Notes under the pieces: model-generated
Seen by the model: the letters and a program-made list of their open reading frames with translations, nothing else
Databases searched by the model: none
Told to the model about the DNA's origin: nothing
Shown here: positions 35,201-48,700 of the stretch, in pieces
How the letters are laid out: every line of letters begins with the position of its first letter
Numbering within the stretch: position 1 is the first letter of the stretch
From: Ascidia mentula
Taxonomy: Eukaryota; Chordata; Ascidiacea; Phlebobranchia; Ascidiidae
Assembly (NCBI GenBank): GCA_947561715.1
Contig: OX387199.1
Location: 19,721,001 to 19,785,000, forward strand
Reading direction: 5' to 3'
DNA: 64,000 nt
Program-made: the position numbers and the translations under genes

Positions 35201-38200
35201 ATGCAAATTTAATTGTGCATTGCGTAACCAGTCTTGTCATTTGACTGATTGTGAAGTTTGCACTGTGAAAATGTGTTTTCTTGACACACACAGCAGTCAG
35301 AAAAACCTACGTAGGACTCCGCAGAACAGATGTAGATAGGCAACAAACAATTTTGTCTGGACCGGCAGATTCTTGGCTCTAAAAATAAGTCGTTTTAAGA
35401 GTATCCAAACAAATTTGGTTTGCATAGTCAGCACCTACACATACCTAGTCTGTACTAATTAGGTTGGATTTGTTATACCTGGTTACAAGTATCACAATAC
35501 AATAGTTTAGCAACAATTTGATCTAATCACAAAAAAATAAATTATACAAAAACAAGCCACTTACTATTTAGTAATTAAAAGCTCTTCTGGCAAAAGAAAA
35601 ACTTGTTTGTTCGACGTTTCGGTTGTTATACAACAAACCTTCATCAGGATAATGAAGTAAAAACGCCCTTTTTTTGCTTTATGTGCGCGTGAATATTTAT
35701 CACCGTGTGGGCGTTTTTACTTCATTATCCTGATGAAGGTTTGTTGTATAACAACCGAAACGTCAAACAAACAAGTTTTTCTTTTGCCAGAAGAGCTTTT
35801 AATTACTAAATAGTATGCCTGGCAGCGTTAGCAACAATTTACTTAAAGCCACTTACAAGATCATCAGTGATGTACGGTTCCGATAACAACTCCAAACAGT
35901 GATCGATTACAACACATATATCTTTTGAAACTGTAAAACAAAATTTTCACTGAAGATTTGTCGACCATTCATGCACACATATCTCTGCCTCATTATTTTT
36001 TGCCATCCTTAAATAAAGTAAGGGGGGTTATCATGTCTTTTTTTGTTCAGGGATCTCATTTAAAAAGCATCATTCCAAGTGCCTTTTTGGTGGGTATTGG
36101 GTATAGCCCACACCAGGGTTTCTCAACTTATCAAGGGTCACAGCATGCTTGGATACTCCTTATTTGTTTGTGTCACACCAAGTCAGTTCCAGTTAAAGAA
36201 ATTGCTTTGATTTGGGTTTGGTTCCAAGGCTTTTAGCTCAAAACTTTGTTTGTTTTTAATTAGTGTCATGGAGAAAAAACTACATACATACATGATTTAT
36301 TCTCCCACGAAAAGCAATCGAAACAGTAATAATTGCAGTGGTATAACCCAAAATAACATTTGGTAAGCCCATAGTTCGCAAAAAATCAGGATATATAAAA
36401 GCGCAAACTTTTTGTTAATGACTTATCTACCACAAACCTATATTTTTGTTTCTTTTCAACCAATCCTGCACAGCCAGTTGTCGTTTAGTTCCAAATGCCT
36501 GCTCTTCATAAGGTTTTATGTAGCAGGGGTAGTAACTGTAATAGTGCTTGTTGCTGAGCAAGACGCAGGCAACTTGGATTGCTGCTAGACTTTCCACTGA
36601 TATTGGACTTAAGCGTTTATCAAACCAGCTAGGGTTTTGATAAAACACCATGTAGTATGCAGCCAATACATCATACTGTGTGATTTGGCATGACTGGCCA
36701 CAGCAAAATATGCAGTCAAATCCTTTAGCACACTCTTTTAGGCATTTAGAGCGAGCTTCTTCAACAAATTCTGTCCACTTTGCATCACCATTCCAAGCAG
36801 TAGCTTTTACATTTAATTGTAGAATCATGAAGATCCTAAATAACTCAGCTTCCACTTTTGCTTTTACCTTCTTTTTTGAAAATCTTTCACACATGGTGCT
36901 ACAGTCAAATGATTCTCAGGCACCCGACAGAGAAAATAAATAATTTGGCCAACATTTAAAGCACTAAAATAAAATAACAAATAAATAATCATTTAAAACA
37001 TAGCATACAGATTTTTAAAACAATCACCCAATGTAACCACAACATTTTTATGGCATCTTTTATTCTCATATATGTGCATTGGTGTCATTTAAACCAAGGT
37101 CAACAAATGGAACAAATGGTGCAATCTTGGGTCACCACAGTACTCATTTTAGGCTGCAAAAATTTAAATACAACAATGCACTTTCGTCCAATATTATTGT
37201 GCTTAAATAAGGAACACACAAATGTTGCTAACAAGGAAAAAAGTCCATTTCTTTGCTATCGTATTGTTTCCATGTTGTTGCTTGATGGTTTTGACAATGT
37301 TCAACTGCTACCTCTCAGTTATGTTATGTTAAGTTTGCCACAAGCCGACTGATTGCGATGAAACTGCGTATATATGTTGTACTTTATTATTAGTGAAGTA
37401 TGTGCGGAGCTCTTTAAACATTTAAACAGTTGACTTGCTGTGTTAATGAAGTTCAAATTTAAAAAAATTTGTGTATCGTATAATGATTGACTGAGCATTT
37501 TTACAGATTTTTGTACATTGTCACACTTGTCAACTAAACCATTAGTCATTTCTCAATAAATAACACTATTTTATTTTTGAAGAATGCTGCTCTTGGTTGT
37601 TCTTTATTTTTCATGAAGAGCTCATTAACATGAGAGCCCTCACATAAGAAATGAAGATAAACCAACAGAAAATATGCAGTGAAATAACTCAACACAAATA
37701 AACTGCATTGTAACACTAACAAATACAAAAAAAAAAACAACAAAATCAATGAATATACCCTCTGGTAGCATTTACTGTTCTAATCGGATCATATTAAAGT
37801 ACTGCACTAATATTTTAGCTAAAAATGTTGCATATTTATTTACATATTTTGGCCAACACAGATGTTTTTTTTACCTGAATTAGGAGTGACAACACCAAGT
37901 ACATTTTGTGCTTTAATAAACAGATTTTCTTCCGTCTACACTCTACGTATTTATTGCTAATCTGCACTGCTCATATTTATTGCTAATTTCATTCTAGTTT
38001 ATCACCACATAAAAGAAAATGACTTTATTTTGACTCCTGGGGAGTCAGGGGAGACATCACATAAGTCAAGTTTTGGACGCTGACTCCAAAATGACTTGTT
38101 AACGTTGCGCAAGTCTGGCGCAATCTCATGAAATGTAAAATATCTGCAATTGTTACCTATATGACTGAAAGATATGAGCAAATGCATTGGGTTGGTTTGG

Positions 38201-39273
38201 TTGACGTTTCACACTTTGTTTGTTTGTTTTCAACGCATCACAAAATAGGGATTTCCCTAAATCGCCACAATTGTTGCAGCGATGCTGCCAAGCATTTTTT
38301 ATTGTTGAATACTAAACGTCGATACAACAAAATTATTCAGCAGTAACACCCAATACTTAACTACTATTTTAGAAATTTGTTTCACCTTCTTTTGTTTTAT
38401 CATAAGTAATGTAACGCAAAATTGCTGCAACACGCAATATATTTATCCAAGTTTTTAGAGATATCTCGAGATTTACAATGTCACTTTAGTAACAAAAGTT
38501 TTGATAATCAAAAAAATTGATTTAACATTATAAGATTATATTTTTGAAACACGCAATTTCATTTCCCCTCATCAATATAAAAAAAAATATAAGTTAGAAA
38601 TACCAGGGTAATCACCGAGTGGTGCTGCACCACGGATTTTTTATCTCGACTCCACCCCTAGTTCTAGCCAATCAGAGTATTTCTCCAGCTCCAAAACCTT
38701 GTGGTACTTACCCTGGGTTTTAAAACGCATCTTTTTGCAACATCCATCTGCAAACACTTACATGCATCATCAAAAACTAAAATTAATTTAAAAAAAACTA
38801 CGCGTATACACGGGAAAACAAAGAGTTTTAACACACTGATAATTACTCCCAATTAGAAAGTTGTTTAAATTCGACAAGTTAACATTTGTCAATACGAATC
38901 AGTTTCATTACTCAATGTGCAAGACACTTTCTTAAAAAGCTCGAAAATCCTAGACCACTGAATATAACTACATGACCTAAAACTAAAAAAAATACACATA
39001 CTTGTTTAAGCACTCCTCTTGACAAACATGGGGATCAACCTGCTGAAAATAAACGTTAGCTGAGCTGCACGAAATGTCCCCACACTTCGAATTGTTGCGC
39101 AACGCGCAAGCACCATTGCACCACGGCGCTTTGTAAATATTGCTGCAATTGTTCTTGTTATTGTTTTTGCAGTGTTTTGTTTTGAAATAAATGTGCCTGG
39201 ATATTGCTGGTTTTGCAAATACTAATTGCAAACGTTTCAAATCTTTGCAAAGAACATACGACAACAACCACAT
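32218..39273 (-). CDS. RING-less two-BIR protein, about 540 aa, with cysteine-rich N-terminal region
   Basis: Proposed exons 5' to 3': 39002-39273, 36438-36898, 35857-35930, 35311-35378, 34497-34649, 34246-34366, 34077-34188, 33496-33589, 32852-32926, 32592-32667, 32218-32334. They sum to 1623 nt. The N-terminal region is cysteine-rich (WCNGACALRNNSKCGD, then HVCQEECLN), then helical. BIR-a (about residues 300-365: RKHAENGFYYTGYGYCMKCV) has a contracted ligand spacing, Cx2C-x13-H-x3-C, and lacks the usual Trp. BIR-b (about 390-468) is canonical (FCDGTLRNWE, EDPWAEHACNNPNC, FLLNEKGPDFV) and resembles BIR3 of the + strand gene at 50646. No UBA or RING follows. Weak points: the first exon may not belong (an alternative ATG at 36894 follows TGTAG|CACC), and the last exon could splice onward at CAG|GTAAAT (32256) instead of ending at TGA. 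Confidence 0.55.
35562..35815. mobile_element. Palindromic foldback element (MITE-like), 254 bp
   Basis: The left arm starts TACTATTTAGTAATTAAAAG and continues through a CGACGTTTCGGTTGTTATAC core to AGTAAAAACGCCC. The right arm is its near-perfect reverse complement, with arms of about 110 bp around a short AT-rich centre. It has no coding capacity. It sits in an intron of the two-BIR gene, immediately beside exon 35857-35930. The flanks on both sides share TTAGCAACAATTT and AAGCCACTTAC. Confidence 0.88.
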
Positions 39274-41336
39274 TTGCGAGGTGGAAAATAAAAAGAAGAA
39301 ACTTTGGCGTTTCTTTGAGGTAAGTTACTTTTATCAGTTCAATATGCAATGCTTCGAAAAATGAAAGAGTAACATTTTGTAGCTGGTTTTGGTACTGTAT
39401 ACGATATCTTAGTTTATTTCGCTTGCACGTTAGTTGCAACCAGGACACCACAGATTATCGATAGTCGACTTTTTGCCAAGTGCTGCAGGGCAAAATGTTT
39501 CACTTGTTCATTTTAACACTTGTTATCGTATGTGCTGTATTCGCTGTTGTGACGTCGCATCGTGTATTTTGTCTGCTTGCGTGATTTCGTGTACTGTCAA
39601 ATCACCACTCCTCTGGTACTTTTTCTCATTTATTAAACAAAGTTTGCCATGTTTCGTGGCAAGGCATTAAAGAAATTATGAGATTTCAATCCCGGAACTA
39701 AAGAGCAGTACGTGGTTTTAAACGACTTTTACCTCAAGGCATATAATGTCAAACAACATTAGGAAGGTCACATGCTCTGTTTACGCTCTCAGCGCATAAG
39801 TCGACGGGAAATAAAAAGGGGAAACACCGGGTGGGATAGATCATGACGTCATTTGTTTTTAGCCTTTGCAGCAGCAAGTTAGTCGTGCAAAAATACATTG
39901 CTTCACACTTTTGGTTGTAAGTAGGTCTTGTTTGGTTTGTTAAACCTGTGAGTACACGATTTTATAGATTGTTTTCCCGAATGTATGTGGGAGTTTAACA
40001 TGCGATCCACAAAAAAATTGATTGCTGTGTTTTCAACCATATTTGGTAACAGCTTAGGCGACGCCTGCTGTCATTGGCTACACAGCAAGATTGCGCCACA
40101 CTATCGCAATATGCCCCGCCCTATGCGGACACACCCCCTCCCAATTTTCCTGTCTGTAAAATGTGTTTATGTCGTCACAAGCTGGTTTATTTGGCTTTGG
40201 TCTGCGACCAGACAAAGGTTGCTGACCCATGTTATATGTAACCTTTCTTGGTCGCTTTATTTCAAGCCTAGGTATTCTTCTTGGAGTACGAACACACCGA
40301 ACACATTAATCACCACAGGAATTTGAACAGATGCTACTGACAACCAATCTCTGGCTGTGGAACTTAGTCTAAGTACGTACAGCTACATAGTGGCAATCCA
40401 ATAGTGATTTTTTGTTATTTGTGCTGGTTTAAATGGGCGTGGTGCGTAAAAATATTACTAAACTGTCATGTCGTGTCGCAATCATGTCGCAATATTGTCA
40501 CATGCTGACGACCCAAAGCTTATTTACACTTTGTACTTGGTTTGATAAATATTTGGAGATCATAAAGAATATACTAAGATTCATATTCTCTGTGCACCGA
40601 ACATTTCGTACCACAGGTTACTTGTCGGTCAACTTCACCGAGCTATCCTGTATTGATCCAGTAACCGAAATTTAATTTTCGTAACCCTTGGTGAAATAAG
40701 AGCAGCTGCTGCTTACTGTGTATATAGAAAGTAGTCGCCTTTAACAAGAGCAGGATTGTCATCAAGCACAAGAATATTTGCTTTAAATTTCGCGTACGTT
40801 TTTAGGTGTTTCGTCTATGAAAAGGACAGACAGAGAGTCCAATTTCAACACCAGGATCTTTCACAACACGAACAAGACACCGCTTTTACTGCTTTTGTTG
40901 CAAAATATGTTTTTGTTGTTATTTCGTATTTGTTCTGCAGCACTTGGACGTCATTTAAACAAAACTTAGAAAATGAAAAAGCAGCATAACCTCTACCTAA
41001 AGCGACAAAATCAGCATTTTGCGAATTTATAAAAATTGAGAAAAAAAATGGTTGTTTGAAACCCAGGTTAAAACCACCTATAAATTTGCAGCGGAGTAGT
41101 TTAGTAAACAAAAAAAAAAAATTTTGAAAAAGTAACCATGTTCAAAACTATGTTTAATGGCATGTAACAAAATTTTTCTCACCCAAAAAAATTTATTCAC
41201 GGATCAATTTCTTCGTTTTAAAACTCAACACACATAAATGCAATATATATATGACGTAACACATCGATAAAAAAGGGAAAAAACGTTTTTCCTTGAAAAA
41301 TCGATAGATCGAGCTGACAGTCTTTGCTTTTCCCAG

Positions 41337-41401
41337 CAGGGTATGGTACAACGGTTTCTGTTCATGCTACAATCGTTTAGAAGGCTTCCTATTTGACACA
41401 G
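41337..41401 (+). other. Candidate isolated exon, + strand
   Basis: TTGCTTTTCCCAG precedes an open 65-nt segment that ends at ACACAG|GTAAAT. It encodes RVWYNGFCSCYNRLEGF plus a few residues and leaves phase 1. That phase fits exon 51924-51979 of the XIAP-like gene, so it could be an alternative 5' exon. Support is only splice sites plus an open frame. Confidence 0.2.
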
Positions 41402-42886
41402 GTAAATTTTCCTTTTTAAGTTGTTTTTGTATTGTCATGGGCGTGTATATTGTCCAAGCATAAAGTTAAAAACGACGTTGTGTAAGCTTGGTACAGTTTT
41501 AACGCCGCAGTCCAACATTGCTTGAAAAATTGGTTGAAGTGGAAAGATGTAGGCTACACGTACAGATTAACAAAAACCGTGGATAACTGTGATAATGGAT
41601 TGTTTAGGCTATTTTTGTTCGGTAAGGATTTGTAATACACGAATTAAACACCAACATTTCCATATAAAGAAGTTTTAACGGTTTGGAAAAGTATTATTTA
41701 CTTTTGTAAAGGACGTTGGCACACGCATTCGCCAACTTACGTGTGCTTTGTGGTTTTATTGTGGTCGAATAAAAAAATCAATACTTTTCAAACTGAAAAA
41801 AAATTTAATTAACGTTGTATCTATGTCAATTTCTCTCACAATGATGTGCCAATGTCAAAAATGTTTGATTTTAATCCGATTCATCCAAAGTACGGGTATT
41901 TGTTTGATGTTTAATGTTAGTCCAATACTGAACGAGATTTTCCTTGTACATTTTAAGCAGGACTGTTCTGATGTACAAAATTCAAGGTGCTTTTCAGTGG
42001 TGAATTCCCTACTGGGTATATTAGCGCCCACCACAAATTGACAAGCATTAAATTACTTTTTCCAGAAAATTTGTTGGTTTTCAGGTTGAAACATCACGCC
42101 ATACAACCGTTAAGGCTAAGAACGTTTCCAAAAACACAATTAAATAAAAATTATGAAAGAAACAACGCGAAATTAATGATAATTTGATTTGTGACTTTAT
42201 AAATGAACATATTTCATTTCATTGTAATGCAGCGAGGCGTTTTTTGCGGTGGTTTCGAAAAGATTATCTTCCTGTTCCCCGGTTCCTTTAAGAAACACAT
42301 CAAAGAAAAGTTTTCAATAAACATCTATAAAACCTAAATAAATGAACGTTGTCTTAATGGCATTTAATGGAACAACAAGTGAAATTGACATCTCCGAACG
42401 TTTTCATCACCTGTTGATTGGTTGTAATGGCCCAAGTGTAGTTTAACTTTTTGGAAAGTGCTGCTGGTAGGGTTAATACGCAAGTAATCTTTTTCTTAGT
42501 CTAATGTTAAATCGTCTCACGTCATTGCGGTCGCCTTTACGTCATTGCGGTCATTGTGACGTCAGCAAAACAGTCCATGGCAAGAAAAACAGAGCTGTTT
42601 GCTAAGTTGTTTTGTACAATGGTTGTGCAAGCACAAAAAGAAAGCTTAATGACACAAACCAACGAAAATAAGCATGTAAGGTTGTTACCGAAGTGGAAAT
42701 AAGGGCAGTATTGTTTTAGCATCAAAACGAGCCCTTGTTTAACACGGAACAGCTGAAGTGATTCCTGTGTGGAGAACATCAAGTGCTGTCTGCACTTGAC
42801 ATTTGGGAAAGATGAAGGTTATTTCCCAAGCGGTGTCAAAGAAGGTACGTGACCAGCAGACTTGGCTCGTCTGGCTGTCTAAAACG

Positions 42887-43330
42887 TCAACTCTCTCTGA
42901 ACATGAAATATACATGACCTTCGCTGAAACGAATTACTTCAATTTTCTTGTTCAGTGGTAAAAGGGTCATTTTTACCTTTTGTTCTAAGTCTTTCCAACC
43001 TTCAAGTTTCTGAAGCAGAAGTGAACAAGGTTTCTGACTTAGTGGCCAAAATTTATCAAACATTTGACATGCGAACCAATTGTCCATGAAACCATACAGT
43101 GGACAAAGAGTGTTGACGTTACAATGCAACCGAAAAGCCAAAAACGTGCATTGAAATTGCGTCAAAGTTGTGCATGGATTGAAGAGACGCTCTAAATCTT
43201 GTGAACTTTTGACGGTCAGGCCCGTGGGCAAGAGTTCGACCATGCGCGAGCTGAAGGTCGTTTCGGTCGAAAGTCTGCTTCGTTGTTGACAACACATCCG
43301 TTCCAGCTTGACCAGAACAAGCTGATGCAC
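42887..43330 (-). other. Unrecognised 147-codon open frame
   Basis: This is the longest frame in the gene-poor interval, in locally less AT-rich DNA. I recognise no motif (internal sequences include FRLHCNVNTLCPLYGF and LQKLEGWKDLEQK). A possible donor, CAAAAG|GTAAAA, lies inside it, so part could be an exon. It may equally be chance or an old element. Confidence 0.2.
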
Positions 43331-45658
43331 TTGGACATGAAACGATGTTATGATTTGGTTTGAAAGGAAAAGAGCTAGTTAAGGAAATATTGTATTATAG
43401 AAGCAGATAAAATTCAAAATAAATCCAAAAATCGCCGCCCGCTGAGTCTTTGGTTGCTGCATGTTTGGTTGCTGCGTCGATATTGTCTGACGCAGACTCA
43501 CGAAAATGCAAGTTTGCAAATAGCAGAAACAACAGGCTGACAACACTGTGGTTTCAAGGAGTGTTTGCACCACCCTTCGCAAAGAATGTTGTATTACAAG
43601 TAACAACAACTGGTATCCAGCACTCGACTACATGTACTTGTAAAAAACAGTTGCACGAGAACTTTTTCTGACGTAGCAAACCCAATGTCTTTCTATCGAT
43701 TTTTCCCCTTTATTATAAATACCAATTCTTTGCAATTATCCCAATAATTTGTTTTAATACGAGTTCTATATTATATCCTTGGATAGTCCGTTGCTATATT
43801 AAGTCTTCACTTGGGTATGTAAACTGCTGTATTTTGGTTGTCCTAACAAAACTTTGGTACAATAAAACGAAAACAATAATTTCCTCTTTTATTTTCGTCG
43901 ATCAAAGTTCAAGTTTGAAGTTTAGTTAGTTGTTGACGTAATCCAAAATAACACGACAACAATATCTTTTAGATAACGAACTAGCTCTCCTGCAAAGTAG
44001 AGATGACAGTTGTATGTTAAGCGTCCCGAAACTTTCTATTATGTTATTATGACATCATGCTATTCTTGAAATAGTTTCCCATGTTTTTTTTCCGAAATTG
44101 GCTGCGAGATTAACGCCCACACTGTTCCCAAATTTGGTGCTGTGTGTGTCTTATGACATGACCCTATATAATAACCTTCCGTGGACAGCAAAGTAAACAA
44201 ATATATCATGTGACTTGTTGTGGACCATTTGTGGTGATGGGTGTAACCGTTTATAAACAATGAAAACTGGCCGAAGCATTTGGTTTGAGGAACATTACGT
44301 CATGCTCTTTTTGGAACGTTGCGTTTCTTAACCAACGTACAGTGATATTTAGTGCTTGGCAACGTGTTTTACAAGTAAGCAAGTATATAGAATTGATTGT
44401 GACGTCAGTCTTGTTTCGAACTATGAAACATATGTTGTGGCGTAAGCGGCATTTTAGCTATATATCACTGCCTGGTTCAGTGTACTGCTGTTAAACATAA
44501 GCTCATATCTGGGAGTTGTACAAACGGATGTATGTGTGGTATGCGTGTGCTTGTTAGATTAACCGGTCGACCTTCTGTGAATTGTTATCAATATAGTCCT
44601 GTAGCCAGTTGTAGAAACGTTGAACAAAAAAACAATGACTTGAAAATTGACCTTTGGCCCCCATCTATATAATGTATCCACTGATAGTGATAGGTGTTTA
44701 ACTTGACTCAGTCGTCAGTCGGCCAAATGTTTTTGCCAAAGTGAAAGGAGTGTGTTTGTAGTTTATGACAAAATATTGACATATGTATGGCGTCATTTGC
44801 TTAAGAATGTGTTAAGGAAGTAACAAGGTGGAAGTCTCCCATCCCTAAAAGGTTTTCACGACATTTAAACTTCAAACAGTTTTCTTCAAAGGAGCAAATA
44901 CAATAGGTTTGGTCATGTTGTGTTTTTAAAAAGCTTTTGTTTAAGCGCGCCCAGTACCTTTTGAGATATAGATACCAGATACTCCTACGTCAGATGTTCC
45001 TGAATATTTAACTGGTCTCCGCACGACCAATCAACGATCGCAGTAGAACCAACTTAAAGAGTAAATGATATATCAGCAATATGAGGCGTCATTCTTTGTA
45101 CAACCACGATATGTAATGCACATTGTTAGTTGGACAAGAAGATGTTCTATTTGAAAACTGCTTAATATATACAATAAATCGCGTTATTTTCCAACAAAAT
45201 AACTTAATGAGCAGCAAAGCAACCTGCTGGTTCAACAATAAAGTCACGTACGTTAAAATCCTGATCAAGCGGCTCACAATCTTTATTTGCTAGCAGAAGC
45301 TTGGAGATCACAGAAATATTCTGTAACGCTCATACCGCCGAACCAACAACATATAGCGTTACAAGTTTTGAAAATTTTCCGTAACTGTCCAAAGGCGTTT
45401 TTACCGGGGATGTCCCAAAACAGAGAAGATTCGAATTATTAATTGACGTCATAACTTAACATATTGGTCGTAAAAAAATCACACACACCATTTATATTTT
45501 CGCTATAGCAACATAGTTTTATTCAAATGTTGTTATTTATACGTAAATTAGCCAGTCTTTCCTTCGTATAATTCTATTTCCGTGTACAAATTCCCAACGA
45601 CAATGCGCGAAATATCCTTGCTTAAATTTGAGCAAAACACAATAAATGTAGGATTCGT

Positions 45659-45753
45659 TGTCGATATTCAGATTCGGTGTCGATATTCGAATTCGGTGTC
45701 GATATTCACATGCGATGTCGATATTCGGATTCGGTGTCGATATTCGGATTCGG
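45659..45753 (+). repeat. 19-bp tandem repeat, five units
   Basis: Five consecutive units of TGTCGATATTCGGATTCGG with small differences (the third reads CACATGCGA at its end). A 19-bp period shifts frame each unit, so it is not coding. No associated gene is seen. Confidence 0.9.
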
Positions 45754-48700
45754 TCGGGCACATCCCTAACGAAAATGAACTTAAACTTTAATAGAAAACC
45801 GGAAAAGTATAGCGCAACCCTACAAATCCAAAACATAGGATTTAATTCCATAATAAATGTTTGTTCGCCGATCCGATAATAATTGTAAGTATGGAGAAAA
45901 GTTCCCTGTACCTCTCTAACTTAGAAATAGTATCCTGGTTAGAAAACGTTGACCAATAATCCTCAGCATAAAGCCATGAACAATACATTCCTAAAATTCC
46001 TAATACTTTCCCTGTGTGCACATAGAAATCGCACAATGAGTTACGACACAAGTCCGGACCCACACAGAGCGGATAAGTCCTCTCAAGGACATCCATTCAG
46101 CTCAGTTGTCATGGAAGCAAATCAAATCAAAGGTAAGCGGTAATAACCCATAGCTCTCTCACGAGACAAAGGGTTTGAGAAATAAGAGAAAGAACTACCA
46201 CCAAAATATGACAAAAGGACACTCAAACGACAAACGCAAAACACATTTTTTTTGTTTATTTGGGCTGTAGAAGTTTGTTATAGAAATTCAGAAAGAATTC
46301 TATTTCCAACAAACATACCTGAACACGTTGGGTTAAGATACAAGGCGTTTAAGATCTTCAACGAAACAAACCACTAAAAACTTTTGTACCAATTTAAAAA
46401 AAATTTCACAAAAATAAAAAAATAGAGAGTCTTTAAATTGGCAGACTTTTAAGACATTTTTTCTAAAAATGATAATTATCTGGTAAACACAAAAAAGCCT
46501 TTTTGTGAAACAGTTACCATTATTTGGATACAAGACGTCAGAGGCATATATTGCCTTTATAGTGGTGCAAAGATGTGGCCACTTTATCGGCACCTGGTGG
46601 TTATTAATGCCGCCTCTGGTGGCTGACTTTAACTTGAATATAAACGATATCCAACAACGAAGTTAATTTAACAGTAAAAAGCAACTGAATCACATCGGTA
46701 AAGATATGGTACTGTACGTTTTACATCATTACCTTTGCAGTTGCAGAAACTGATGATGCCTTGTTCGGCCAAATATATTTTTCGAATAAAATCAAAAAGC
46801 TAGGTGTCTTAATAATTGCTGTTTCGGCCTGACATAGAAATACTATATCTTCATTTATATACAAAGAATGTAAAGCTTTGCTAGGGACTGGCCATTTTTG
46901 CCACATCAACAACAGTAGTTAGTTTTTTTGGGGCTCGGACATGACCAAATGCACCTTATACCAATGTCCAAGTTCCGCTTGTTCATTTTTGTGAAAAGCA
47001 GTAACCGATGAAAATGTTAAACGAATTATTTGTGATTACATTAAAAAAACTTCATCGCATTGGTGTTTGGACCCCCCGTATACCGCCGTTGAACCCTAAA
47101 TATGAAAAAATATTCCGAAGTTCCGGTTAGCGTCAATAGCAAGCACGCTAAACTCAGCGAGGTGTGCTCATCCCGCCTCAAGTTTTCAATTGTAATTGCA
47201 TGAGTGGGCGGTCTGACTAGTTTTTCGTAATGACTCTTTGGTGCCATCGTGTGGTGGATTATATTTCGACACCTTTGGAAAAACAACAGTGTTCACAGGT
47301 GAAGTGTCAATGGTTGTACTAGTGGTTTGGAGTATCTCACAAAATGAAACATTTCCTAATATTTAATCACATTTTGCATTGTACGGCAAAAATTTGCTGT
47401 TGCCAGCAAATTGGCAGCTATGTGTCAGGCATTGGCGGGAGTTTGTGGATAAAATACACAACCTTTCTCCGATTGCGGTTTTTCAATCGAGTTTATGTAA
47501 TAGAAAAAAATACTGGGATTGTCGAGTCGCCCATATTATTAATTCTCATAGTTAACTTCGTACAGACCGAGCGTCGGGTCGACAATTCCCATCATGACAA
47601 TGTTTCACTTTGAGGCAATCCGCGAACGGCCTGGACGAGTTTCCGGCACAAGTTGCCAAAACAATACATTTTTTTTGTCAATGACATCCAGAAACACAAA
47701 CAAACTTGGCTCGCAACGATATCTGGCTAATACATGGGATGAGCAGCAGTGCAGCAAATCCTGGCGCCTATTCCAGAAGAGAAGCGTGCATTATAGTCGA
47801 TAGATGACGATCAAAAGTCGATGAGAAGATTAAAAATCAAAGAGGACGATAATCGTTTCGGGTGAAGAATGCTTTTTCAGATTTATCATCGCTTTTGATG
47901 AATTTTTTTGTACCAGAGACAGTGATTTGTGCTGTTTAATCGACATTTGTTTCACAATACAAGGACTGGGTTACAAAAGTCGTGTTAAAACAATACCCAA
48001 GAAACCATGCAAACCCATCATTTGCACATCTGCGGTTGAGGACTTATATATCTGCGTTCGTCCTTACAGAACGTGATGTAATCGGTGGTTAAATTCCCGT
48101 TACTAGTTGAATGCGCGGTTCCATTGAAAAACTAATGACATGGAAGAAAAATAAATTCAGCACATATATTGTTTAAAATAAAAGCGGAAATTTGTGGGTT
48201 GCAGAAGATCGATAAACAATGAAATATCAAAAATAATTCTTGGTTAATTCAAATAGGTAAATTATCAGTGGAAGGCTATAAGGCGAAAATTAAAGTTCCG
48301 TTATTTTTACACACCATAGTTACACAAAAGGCACAAATACACATAGCACACTTTTATATATCTACAATTTAGTTCGTTCGCTACTCATATACCACTGAAA
48401 TTTGACACTTATCGCCAGCGTTTTGGCAACACCACGATCAAGTGCATATACATAGCATGCAGGATGCCAGACTAGAATCAATACTTGAAACCAACGTTTA
48501 GAATAAAAGCCAATCAGAGAAACTTTTACAAAAAAAAACATAACAAATCGTAATGTACGAAGAAGAATGTGATAAAAAAGATCATCAATCAGTACCACTT
48601 ACACTAGTATTCACCACTTTTCACAGTGCTTCGATACCAAGAACGTCAGAAGTGAAAAAAATTGCTAAACACTTTTTTAACTCAAACCTCTACGAACTAC

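Noticed and set aside
38002-38143. Possible terminal exon (YFTFHEIAPDLRNVNK...) after exon 39002-39273
   Set aside because: It is phase-compatible and ends in a stop, but would separate the cysteine-rich exon from the BIR gene. The join to 36898 is supported by similarity to the + strand gene. It is kept only as an alternative.
38709-38775. Possible minus-strand exon with good splice sites (ACKCLQMDVAKRC)
   Set aside because: Its open frame needs phase 1 upstream, while exon 39002-39273 ends in phase 2. No consistent model includes it.
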